This document shows positions 1 through 6,093 of a stretch of DNA of 8,074 bases, in pieces; within the stretch, counting starts at the first letter, position 1, and each line of letters opens with the position of its first letter. The stretch comes from an uncultured Campylobacter sp. (lineage in GTDB: Bacteria; Campylobacterota; Campylobacteria; Campylobacterales; Campylobacteraceae), in NCBI GenBank assembly GCA_949294425.1, contig CASFHJ010000057.1, positions 1 through 8,074 of the forward strand. Direction: 5' to 3'. The notes below the pieces were generated by a model. That model made no database searches. It was not told where the DNA came from and was given only the letters and a program-made list of their open reading frames with translations. The position numbers and the translations under genes were made by a program.

Positions 1-345
1 AAATTTATGCAAATAGTAAATTATTTGTTACTAAGAGTAAAGGAAGTTAGAGTTTTTAATACTATTTGCGATGCAACCTTTAAAAATCAAGAAGCCATAA
101 CCGAGCTTTCAAAAAGAAGTGATGTGGTGGTGGTTGTTGGCGGTAGAAATTCTTCAAATACAAAACAGCTTTTTTTGATAGCAAAAAACAACTGCGAAGA
201 TTCCTATCTCATAGAGACCCAAGATGAGCTTAAAGAGGAATGGTTTGTAGGTAAAAAGCATTGTGGTATAAGTGCTGGAGCAAGTACTCCTGATTGGATT
301 ATAAAAAAAGTTGTAGAAAAAATAGAAAAAATAAGCAATCTTTAA
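1..345 (+). CDS. ispH: 4-hydroxy-3-methylbut-2-enyl diphosphate reductase (IspH/LytB), C-terminal part, cut by the window edge
   Basis: IspH is a cytosolic 4Fe-4S enzyme that makes the final reduction of the MEP pathway, converting HMBPP to IPP and DMAPP. The reading frame is open from base 1, so only the last 114 residues are here; the Met at base 7 lies inside the protein and is not the start. In fragment numbering, FNTICDAT (19-26) carries C23, which matches the third cluster-ligand cysteine of the family. GGRNSSNT (47-54) and SAGASTPD (91-98) match the substrate-phosphate binding loops. The other two cluster cysteines lie upstream of the window. The fragment is intact to its TAA stop. The next gene, rpsA, starts 66 bases later; ispH-rpsA adjacency is common in epsilon-proteobacteria. 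Identification is firm. Confidence 0.95.
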   Translation, partial: KFMQIVNYLLLRVKEVRVFNTICDATFKNQEAITELSKRSDVVVVVGGRNSSNTKQLFLIAKNNCEDSYLIETQDELKEEWFVGKKHCGISAGASTPDWIIKKVVEKIEKISNL

Positions 346-346
346 C

Positions 347-352
347 TATAAT
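347..352 (+). promoter_or_regulatory. Candidate sigma-70 -10 box ahead of rpsA
   Basis: A perfect TATAAT begins two bases after the ispH stop codon. Campylobacter sigma-70 promoters rely mainly on the -10 box and an AT/T-rich upstream region, and usually lack a clear -35; no -35 is visible here. If used, transcription would begin near 358-360 and leave an rpsA leader of about 52 bases. A second -10-like hexamer, TAAAAT, lies at 369-374. In DNA this AT-rich such hexamers arise easily by chance, so this is only a candidate. Confidence 0.35.
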
Positions 353-370
353 TAAAGAAAATATAAGATA

Positions 371-386
371 AAATATTCGAATATTT
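371..386. promoter_or_regulatory. 16-base perfect palindrome in the rpsA leader
   Basis: AAATATTCGAATATTT is its own reverse complement over all 16 bases. It lies between the TATAAT candidate and the rpsA ribosome binding site, and overlaps the alternative -10 (369-374). A perfect dyad with no spacer looks more like a site for a dimeric DNA-binding protein than an RNA hairpin, because as RNA it would give only a six-pair all-A-U stem with a UCGA loop. Function is unknown, and chance in AT-rich DNA is possible. Confidence 0.35.
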
Positions 387-400
387 AACTATTTATAAAA

Positions 401-406
401 AAGGGA
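401..406 (+). promoter_or_regulatory. Ribosome binding site of rpsA
   Basis: AAGGGA lies five bases before the ATG at 412. It fixes that start over the out-of-frame ATG at 408, which is too close to the site. It is among the better Shine-Dalgarno matches in the window, as expected for an abundant ribosomal protein. Confidence 0.6.
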
Positions 407-411
407 AATGT

Positions 412-2088
412 ATGGCTCAGGACAATAAAAACTTTGTTGATGTAGATGATTATCAAGATTGTGATTTTCAATCTTTGCTAGATGAACACGACAACAAACA
501 CAGCAAAGGTTCTGTTATAGAGGGTGTTATCGTTGATATTAGGGAAGCTAGTGGTGAGGTTTGTGTTGACATAGGAGAAAAAGAAGAAGCAATCTTACCC
601 ATAGATGAGATAAGAGATGAAAATGGCTTTATATTTAAAAAGGGAGATAAGATAAAGGTTGCCTTATTATCTTCTTTTAATGGAACTAGGAGGGTTTCTT
701 ATCATAAGGCTTTAAGAAAGGCTAAGGTAGATGAATTTATAAAAAATTTTAAAGAAGAGGATAAGGATAAGATTATAGAAGTTGAATTGATAGCTAAAAA
801 TAATGGCGGTTACATAGCTGTAAATTCTGATGGAGTAGAATTTTTCTTACCAAAGTCCCAGTATAGCATACCAAAAGACTCAAAGAATTTTAAGAATAAA
901 AAGCTTAAGGTAAAAATCATAAAGGTAGATGAAAAAGACGCTAGCATAGTGGTTTCTAGAAAGAAGTTAAGCGATGAAGAGCGTAAAAAGCGTAAGGAAG
1001 TGGTGAAAAACATCATGGAGCTTGACTCTGCTATTGAGGGTGTTATAAAGAAAATTACCTCTTATGGTATGTTTGTTGATGTTGGCGGGGTTGATGGCTT
1101 GGTTCATTATAGTGAAATTTCTTATAAGGGTCATGTAAATCCTAGTATGCACTATAAAGAGGGCGAAAAGGTTCTAGTAAAAGCCATAGGATATGATAAA
1201 GATAAAAAACACCTCTCCCTTTCTATAAAGGCTGCTATGCCAGATCCTTGGAGTGAGATAAAGGACGGCTTAGAGGTTGGAGATACCATAAAGGTCGTGG
1301 TTTCAAATATAGAGCCATACGGAGCCTTTGTTGATCTTGGTAATGATATAGAGGGCTTTTTACATATAAGTGAAATTTCTTGGGATAAGAATATCAAGCA
1401 CCCAAAAGACTACATAAATAAGGGCGATGAGCTTGATGTTGAGGTTATAGAAAGAGAGGCCCTGCAAAAGAGATTGAGAGTATCTTTAAGGAATTTACTT
1501 TTAAAGCCTTTTAATGAATTTTTGCAAAATTATAAGGTTGCAGATGTTGTAAAGGGTAGGATAACCTCTATAATAAATTTTGGAGCCTTCGTAAAAATAG
1601 GCTCTGTGGAGGGTTTGCTTCATAATGATGATTGTTCTTGGGATAGAAATAAAAAATGTAGAGATCTTTACAAGGTAGATGATGAGATAGAAGTAAAGAT
1701 AGTAAAGATAGATACACAAAATCAAAAAATATCTTTAAGCACTAAAGAATTGCAGGATAGCCCTATAAGCTCTTACGCACAAAAACACAAAAACGGCGAT
1801 ATAGTTAAGGGTAGGATAAAAGATATTAAAGACTTTGGAATCTTTGTAGAATTAGACGAGAATGTTGATGCTCTTATACATAAAGATGATATACATAGTA
1901 AGGATATGGAGAATTTAAAGATTAATGATGAGATAGAGGCTGTAATATCTCTAATAGATCAGAAAAAAAATCGCATAAGACTTAGTGTAAAAGCTCTACA
2001 AAATATAAAAGAAAGAGAGCTTTTAAATGAGTTAAATTCTGATGAAAAGGTAACACTAGGAGATATTATAAAAGAACAACTATCCTAA
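412..2088 (+). CDS. rpsA: 30S ribosomal protein S1
   Basis: S1 binds mRNA on the 30S subunit and helps recruit transcripts with weak or structured leaders. The 558-residue product has six S1-type OB-fold repeats at roughly residues 33-101, 120-186, 204-273, 289-362, 376-446 and 461-529. The first two are divergent, as is usual for the ribosome-docking repeats. Repeats 3-6 keep the RNA-binding pattern of a G-x-F-V core followed by G-L/F-hydrophobic-H, for example GMFVDVGGVDGLVH (219-232) and GAFVDLGNDIEGFLH (304-318). The length matches the full-length six-repeat form in Gram-negative bacteria. Repeats 3-4 share nearly identical surface motifs (HYSEIS, HISEIS), while repeats 5 and 6 have HNDD and HKDD there. 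The small gene downstream begins eight bases after the stop, so the two are probably cotranscribed. Confidence 0.97.
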   Translation: MAQDNKNFVDVDDYQDCDFQSLLDEHDNKHSKGSVIEGVIVDIREASGEVCVDIGEKEEAILPIDEIRDENGFIFKKGDKIKVALLSSFNGTRRVSYHKALRKAKVDEFIKNFKEEDKDKIIEVELIAKNNGGYIAVNSDGVEFFLPKSQYSIPKDSKNFKNKKLKVKIIKVDEKDASIVVSRKKLSDEERKKRKEVVKNIMELDSAIEGVIKKITSYGMFVDVGGVDGLVHYSEISYKGHVNPSMHYKEGEKVLVKAIGYDKDKKHLSLSIKAAMPDPWSEIKDGLEVGDTIKVVVSNIEPYGAFVDLGNDIEGFLHISEISWDKNIKHPKDYINKGDELDVEVIEREALQKRLRVSLRNLLLKPFNEFLQNYKVADVVKGRITSIINFGAFVKIGSVEGLLHNDDCSWDRNKKCRDLYKVDDEIEVKIVKIDTQNQKISLSTKELQDSPISSYAQKHKNGDIVKGRIKDIKDFGIFVELDENVDALIHKDDIHSKDMENLKINDEIEAVISLIDQKKNRIRLSVKALQNIKERELLNELNSDEKVTLGDIIKEQLS

Positions 2089-2096
2089 GATAAAAA

Positions 2097-2588
2097 ATGA
2101 AGAAAAAATACCTTTTTTTCTCTGTTTTCTTTATTTTATTTGTGTTTTTATTTTCTAGCATAGCTTATATTTTTTATGCTAGTAAGATAAGACTACCAGT
2201 TTTTCACTCCAGTCTTGATGATGTGGAAAAAAATCTTTCTTATGTTGGCGTATCAGATGGCGATACTTGGCAGGATAGGTTTTTAAAGATGACATCTAGA
2301 GACTATTCTCCGGCAGTGGAAAGCTTTTCTATGTTTTTTGATCTTGATACTTCTTTCTTACAAGAAAAAACTAAGTTTTATCAACTTATCTTAGATAAAA
2401 ATGATATTTATTCCTTATTTTGTCTTAAACAAACTTTAAATTCTTTTGATCTTAAGTATTCTATAACTAGGGCAGGAGATAAGACAGATGTATTTTTGGA
2501 TACGGATAATAAATTTTTGTTAGAGCAAATTCAAAAGGCTTTACTTGTCTATGATATAAACACGCAGATAAAGGAGATTTGGCTGTGA
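2097..2588 (+). CDS. Uncharacterised single-pass membrane protein with a possible SPOR-like C-terminal domain
   Basis: I do not recognise a named family; by position it corresponds to the small hypothetical gene between rpsA and serA in C. jejuni. The 163-residue protein starts with three lysines and one strongly hydrophobic helix (about 5-27) with no convincing signal-peptidase site, suggesting an inner-membrane anchor with the rest in the periplasm. Residues 30-90 look like a linker. Residues 93-162 read as strand (93-100), helix (101-116), strand (118-125), strand (130-135), helix (137-151), strand (153-162). That is the ferredoxin-like order of SPOR domains, but the typical SPOR glycine-turn sequence is missing, so the link is by inferred topology only. 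The start has only a weak upstream AAGA (2087-2090). Its TGA overlaps the serA GTG in a GTGA junction. It is probably a real gene because the frame is long and fits the operon exactly. Confidence 0.85.
   Translation: MKKKYLFFSVFFILFVFLFSSIAYIFYASKIRLPVFHSSLDDVEKNLSYVGVSDGDTWQDRFLKMTSRDYSPAVESFSMFFDLDTSFLQEKTKFYQLILDKNDIYSLFCLKQTLNSFDLKYSITRAGDKTDVFLDTDNKFLLEQIQKALLVYDINTQIKEIWL
2571..2576 (+). promoter_or_regulatory. Ribosome binding site that decides the serA start
   Basis: AAGGAG is a near-perfect Shine-Dalgarno sequence inside the end of the upstream gene. It is eight bases from GTG at 2585 but only two from the in-frame TTG at 2579. The spacing therefore selects GTG, giving a protein beginning MKKIIICDA. 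Confidence 0.75.
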
Positions 2589-4171
2589 AAAAAATTATAA
2601 TATGTGATGCTATTTTAGAGCTTGGAGTTGATCTCATAAGAAAGGCAGATGATGTAGAGCTCATAGAGGCGGCTAAGGTGCCAAAGGACGAGCTTTTACA
2701 CATCATTGCAGACGCAGATGTAGCTATAACTAGAAGCTCTACTGATGTAGATGCTAAATTTTTAGATGCTGCTAAGAATTTAAAAGCCGTTGTTAGGGCT
2801 GGGGTTGGGGTGGATAATGTAGATATAGAGTATGCTTCAAAAAAGGGAGTTATAGTTATGAATGTCCCAACTGCTAATACCATAGCAGCAGTAGAGCTTA
2901 CCATGGCACATCTTTTGTGTTCTGCAAGAGCCTTGGTAAATTCTCATAAGCAACTAAAAGAAGATAGGATTTGGAATAGAGAAAAATGGTATGGGGTAGA
3001 GTTAAAGGGTAAAACCTTAGGTATCATAGGCTTTGGACATATAGGCTCTAGAGTAGCTATAAGGGCTAAGTCCTTTGGTATGAAAATTTTAGCCTATGAT
3101 CCTTATATACCAGCTTCTAAGGTTTTAGATCTTGATATGTCTTATACCCAGAGTTTAGACGAGCTTTTAAAAGAAAGCGATTTTATAAGCATACATACTC
3201 CAAAGACAAAAGAAACTAATGCCATGATAGGTGCAAAAGAGATAGCAAAAATGAAAGACGGAGTGCGTCTTATAAATTGTGCTAGGGGAGGACTTTATGT
3301 AGAGGAAGCACTTTGTGAGGGTTTAAAGAGTGCTAAAATAGCTTGGCTTGGTATAGATGTTTTTTCAAAAGAACCTGCCACGAACCACCCCTTACTTGAC
3401 TTTGAAAATGTTTCAGTTACAGCCCATCTTGGTGCTAATACCCTTGAAAGTCAAAGCAATATCGCTATACAAGCCTGTGAACAAGCCTTAAATGCTGCTA
3501 GAGAAATATCTTATCCAAATGCCTTAAATTTGCCTATTAAAACAGAGGACCTACCTAGTTTTGCACTTCCTTACGTAGAGCTTGTATCTAAAATTTCTTT
3601 TTTATGTTCTCAAATAGAAAATAAAGACGTTATAAAGGCTATTAGATTAGAAGCTGAAGGAGAGATTTCAAAATATGCTAAATCCATGCTAAGTTTTGCT
3701 GCCGTTGGAGCTTTAAAAAGAATTTTAGGTGATAGTATAAATTATGTAAATGTGGACTTTGTTAGCAAGGAAAAGGACATAGCCTTAGAATACGAGGTTT
3801 TACCAAGTAGCGGCTATAATAATAAACTAACCATTAAAATTCTAACAGAACACTCAGGCTTTAGTATTTCTGGCACTGTTTTTGCAGAAGATGAGCAAAG
3901 AATTATAGATGTTAACGGCTTTAAGACAGATTTTAAGCCTAAGGGTAAGATGATTTTTATCAAAAATAAAGACATACCGGGCGTTATAGCTGATATAAGC
4001 ACTATCTTAGCAAAGCATGATATTAATATAGCTGATTTTAGACTCGGTAGAGATGGCAATGGTTTTGCTTTGGCTGTTATCTTGATAGATGAAAGGGTTG
4101 ATGAGGCTTTGCTAGAGCAGATTAACAAGCTTGATTCTTGTTTGTTTGCAAAATATGCGGAACTTGTATGA
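2585..4171 (+). CDS. serA: D-3-phosphoglycerate dehydrogenase, long form with C-terminal ACT domain
   Basis: SerA oxidises 3-phosphoglycerate with NAD to 3-phosphohydroxypyruvate, the first step of serine synthesis in the cytosol. From the GTG start the protein has 528 residues, the usual length of the long (type 1) form. The NAD-binding fold has GFGHIG at 149-154 and the acidic D172 at the end of the next strand, which favours NAD. The catalytic residues expected for the 2-hydroxyacid dehydrogenase family are R234 (NCARGG), E263 and H281 (TAHLGA). A middle intervening domain is followed by an ACT domain at about 455-528, beginning with IFIKNKDIPGV. In this family ACT domains commonly sense serine, but feedback inhibition here is not shown by sequence. 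The gene overlaps both neighbours by four bases (GTGA before, ATGA after), implying coupled translation. Confidence 0.96.
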   Translation: MKKIIICDAILELGVDLIRKADDVELIEAAKVPKDELLHIIADADVAITRSSTDVDAKFLDAAKNLKAVVRAGVGVDNVDIEYASKKGVIVMNVPTANTIAAVELTMAHLLCSARALVNSHKQLKEDRIWNREKWYGVELKGKTLGIIGFGHIGSRVAIRAKSFGMKILAYDPYIPASKVLDLDMSYTQSLDELLKESDFISIHTPKTKETNAMIGAKEIAKMKDGVRLINCARGGLYVEEALCEGLKSAKIAWLGIDVFSKEPATNHPLLDFENVSVTAHLGANTLESQSNIAIQACEQALNAAREISYPNALNLPIKTEDLPSFALPYVELVSKISFLCSQIENKDVIKAIRLEAEGEISKYAKSMLSFAAVGALKRILGDSINYVNVDFVSKEKDIALEYEVLPSSGYNNKLTIKILTEHSGFSISGTVFAEDEQRIIDVNGFKTDFKPKGKMIFIKNKDIPGVIADISTILAKHDINIADFRLGRDGNGFALAVILIDERVDEALLEQINKLDSCLFAKYAELV

Positions 4172-4821
4172 AAGTTTTATTAGTAGAAGATGATAGGGAT
4201 TTAAATGAGGTTTTAAGCCTTAAATTTAAAGCTCTTGGCTATGAGCTTTTTTCTTTTTTTGATCTTAAAGAGGTCATATCTTGTCTTGATGAAAATGATA
4301 TAGATGTGATGATACTTGATAGAAATATAGCAAATAAAGATAGTTTTTATTTCGTCAAAGAACTAAGGGCTAAGGCTTATAATGAGCCAATCATCTTTCT
4401 TACAGCTAAAACCTTACAAAAAGATATTTTGGAAGGTTTTTCTGCTGGTTGTGATGATTATGTAACAAAGCCTTTTAATTTTGATGAACTGCTTTTTAGG
4501 ATAAAGGCTCTTGTAAAAAGGCATAAAAAGGAGAATTCTAAGATCTCTTTTATGAGCTTTTTATTAGATAATGAAAGTAGGCAGTGCTTTGACGATGGCA
4601 AAGAACTTCAGCTTTCTAATCTAGAATTCGAGCTTTTGAAATGTTTTTTTGAAAATAAAGAGGTGGTTTTAACAAGGCAGTTTTTAAGTGAGATGGTATG
4701 GAAGAGCGATGATACAAAGGATAAAACCATAAACATAGCATTGACTAGGATTAAAAATAAAATTCCAAAACTAAAAGAACACATAGTAAGTGTAAGAGGT
4801 ATGGGCTATAAGCTATGTTAA
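4168..4821 (+). CDS. Two-component response regulator, OmpR/PhoB family
   Basis: The 217-residue protein is a phosphorylation-controlled DNA-binding regulator. The receiver domain (about 1-115) has the acidic pocket E7-D8-D9, the phospho-acceptor D51 in MILDRN, T79, and the Y98/K101-P102 switch in DDYVTKPF. A winged-helix output domain occupies about 125-217, ending in the family signature SVRGMGYKL. All residues needed for phosphorylation are present. The start is the ATG overlapping the serA TGA (ATGA), with a weak GGA six bases upstream; an in-frame TTG 30 bases earlier would add a Cys-rich leader not seen in the family. It overlaps the downstream kinase gene by seven bases, so that kinase is its likely partner. 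It corresponds to the Cj0890c-type regulator; its targets are unknown. Confidence 0.95.
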   Translation: MKVLLVEDDRDLNEVLSLKFKALGYELFSFFDLKEVISCLDENDIDVMILDRNIANKDSFYFVKELRAKAYNEPIIFLTAKTLQKDILEGFSAGCDDYVTKPFNFDELLFRIKALVKRHKKENSKISFMSFLLDNESRQCFDDGKELQLSNLEFELLKCFFENKEVVLTRQFLSEMVWKSDDTKDKTINIALTRIKNKIPKLKEHIVSVRGMGYKLC

Positions 4822-5291
4822 AAACTAGAACTGCATTTTTGTGTGTTTTTTCTTTTTTTGCCCTAGTTTTTGCTGTATTTTTTTATTTTTTGATAAATTC
4901 TCAGTTAAATTTTTTACTACTTAAACAATATGAACAAAAGATAAAAAGTTTAAATGATATGCTTTATCTTTTTCCGCTAGATAAAGCCTCACAAGGCGAG
5001 TTAAAAGAGTTTGCTACAAGGACTAGAGCTGATTTTATAATAGATAAAAACGGCAGTGTAATGTCTTCTTTAAAGGATTATAAGCCATATAAATTCTTAA
5101 AAGAAAATGAAATTTTAAAAATATCCTCTAAAAAAGTCTTGTTAAAGAGTTTTGATAAAGGGGATTTTTCTTATACTCTCATTGTTTATCCTAGATTTTT
5201 ATCCTTAACATCTTTTTGGTTTTATATTTTTTCTTTTTATCTTATTTTTTGTCTTATTTTATTTATTTTTTGCTTTATTTTTTTTAAGTAA
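4815..5291 (+). CDS. Histidine kinase, N-terminal membrane sensor piece
   Basis: The 158-residue piece has transmembrane helix 1 at about 7-27, a periplasmic sensor region of about 100 residues with no family I can name, and transmembrane helix 2 at about 132-157. It then ends at K158 and the stop, just as the chain enters the cytoplasm. The start ATG overlaps the regulator's stop by seven bases, and no strong Shine-Dalgarno sequence is visible, so translation probably depends on ribosomes ending the regulator gene. Alone it has no catalytic parts. It could still be made as a membrane protein, but signalling would require either read-through of TAA or association with the separate kinase piece. 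Confidence 0.8.
   Translation: MLKTRTAFLCVFSFFALVFAVFFYFLINSQLNFLLLKQYEQKIKSLNDMLYLFPLDKASQGELKEFATRTRADFIIDKNGSVMSSLKDYKPYKFLKENEILKISSKKVLLKSFDKGDFSYTLIVYPRFLSLTSFWFYIFSFYLIFCLILFIFCFIFFK
5212..5285 (+). repeat. T-rich low-complexity stretch encoding transmembrane helix 2
   Basis: By hand count, 57 of 74 bases are T, ending in a run of eight T at 5278-5285. It codes for the Phe/Leu/Ile-rich second membrane helix of the kinase. The run of eight T abuts the disrupting stop and is a plausible site for slippage or sequencing error. Confidence 0.7.
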
Positions 5292-5312
5292 ATATCAAAG
5301 AAAATAGCAGAG

Positions 5313-6092
5313 GTGATTTCTTTTTTAGATAGCACAAGTGCCTTAAAAGAAGGCTTTTTACGAGCTTCTATCTTTGAAGATGTAAACACCTTAAATGAAA
5401 AGCTTGTTAAGATAAAAGAAAAGATTATAAAAAGGCAGCTTAAAAATAAAAAGCAAAATGATAAAATAGCTCTTAAAAATATACAGCTAAAAAATGTTAT
5501 ATCTGCTATATCTCACGAGCTTAAAAATCCTTTATCTGTGATTGATTTAAGTGTGGAGCTTTTAAAAAAAGATGATAGCTCTTTAAAAGATGAACTTTTA
5601 GAAAAGATAAAAAAACAAAGCTTTAAGCTTAATAATCTTACAAATAAATTAAATTTTGTCTTTAATATAGACAAGTCTAAGCTTCATATGCATAATTTTG
5701 ATCTTTTCAAACTTTGTGAAAAGATACTGAAAAATCCGGGCTTTGAAAGGGTTGTTTTAAAAGGAGAAAGAAGTATAGTAAAAGCAGATGAATTTCTTAT
5801 AGAGCAAGTGCTTATAAATTTACTTTCAAATTCCTTAAAATATAGTCAAAAAGATGTGCTTTTATCTGTTTTTGCTAAGGGAGTTAGCATAAGGGATTTT
5901 GGAGATGGTATAAAAAAAGAGGATATAAAACTTATAACTAAAAAATTCTACAAAATAGATAGTAAAAGCAATAATTCTTTTGGCTTAGGGCTTTTTTTGG
6001 TAAAAAAAATTCTAAGTATACATAATAGCTACCTTGAAATTTCAAGCACACTTGGAGAGGGTAGCACCTTTTCTTTTAAGCTTAAGGATTGA
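5313..6092 (+). CDS. Histidine kinase, cytoplasmic catalytic piece
   Basis: This piece carries the whole kinase machinery. In numbering from the GTG at 5313, a Lys-rich coiled linker (about 22-60) leads to the H-box SHELKNP with phospho-acceptor H68. The N-box (NLLSNSLKYS) has N169 and N173, G1 is DFGDG (195-199), the F-box region is KKFYKID (210-216) and G2 is GLG (224-226). The ATP-binding domain is therefore complete. GTG is the only reasonable restart; it lacks a clear Shine-Dalgarno sequence, and the next in-frame ATG lies beyond the H-box. Separate translation would need reinitiation from the stop 21 bases upstream. More likely it is the remainder of one kinase gene. It ends one base before the ATPase start. 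Confidence 0.75.
   Translation: MISFLDSTSALKEGFLRASIFEDVNTLNEKLVKIKEKIIKRQLKNKKQNDKIALKNIQLKNVISAISHELKNPLSVIDLSVELLKKDDSSLKDELLEKIKKQSFKLNNLTNKLNFVFNIDKSKLHMHNFDLFKLCEKILKNPGFERVVLKGERSIVKADEFLIEQVLINLLSNSLKYSQKDVLLSVFAKGVSIRDFGDGIKKEDIKLITKKFYKIDSKSNNSFGLGLFLVKKILSIHNSYLEISSTLGEGSTFSFKLKD
6084..6088 (+). promoter_or_regulatory. Ribosome binding site of the ABC-F gene
   Basis: AAGGA lies five bases before ATG 6094, inside the last codons of the kinase gene. It supports that start over the TTG 60 bases upstream, and gives the ATPase its own initiation signal regardless of the kinase stop. Confidence 0.6.
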
Positions 6093-6093
6093 T

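Larger units (their letters stand above)
4815..6092 (+). pseudogene. Sensor histidine kinase gene interrupted by an in-frame stop
   Basis: Read through one TAA at 5289-5291, this is a complete membrane histidine kinase: two transmembrane helices, a periplasmic sensor, a dimerisation/phospho-acceptor helix and an ATP-binding domain. It lies directly after its probable response regulator. Both parts are in the same frame, and the seven codons between the stop and the first possible restart (ISKKIAE) read as natural kinase linker. The +1 frame also reads plausibly there (LSKYQRK) but stops at TAG 5305-5307, and the third frame stops at TAA 5285-5287. So no single insertion or deletion repairs it; it needs one base substitution, or two compensating indels in the T8 (5278-5285) and A4 (5301-5304) runs. 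The rest of the gene is undamaged, suggesting a very recent mutation, a sequencing error, or a working two-piece kinase. Confidence 0.7.

Noticed and set aside
2579..2584. TTG start for serA, two codons upstream of GTG
   Set aside because: The AAGGAG site would be only two bases away; GTG at 2585 has proper eight-base spacing and forms the GTGA overlap.
3814..4128. Minus-strand open frame of about 100 codons within serA, and similar ones within rpsA, the kinase and the ATPase gene
   Set aside because: They lie opposite strongly conserved genes, show no recognisable motifs or ribosome binding sites, and are typical antisense shadows.
4138..4167. TTG start adding ten residues to the response regulator
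   Set aside because: It lies deep in serA with no ribosome binding site and adds a leader before the canonical receiver start MKVLLVEDD.
5278..5285. The T8 run as a simple phase-variation switch for the kinase
   Set aside because: With one base fewer, reading ends at TAG 5305-5307; with one more, it ends immediately at TAA. No single change in length gives an intact kinase.
6034..6093. TTG start adding twenty residues to the ABC-F protein
   Set aside because: The added residues are an out-of-frame reading of the kinase C-terminus; ATG 6094 has a well-spaced AAGGA.
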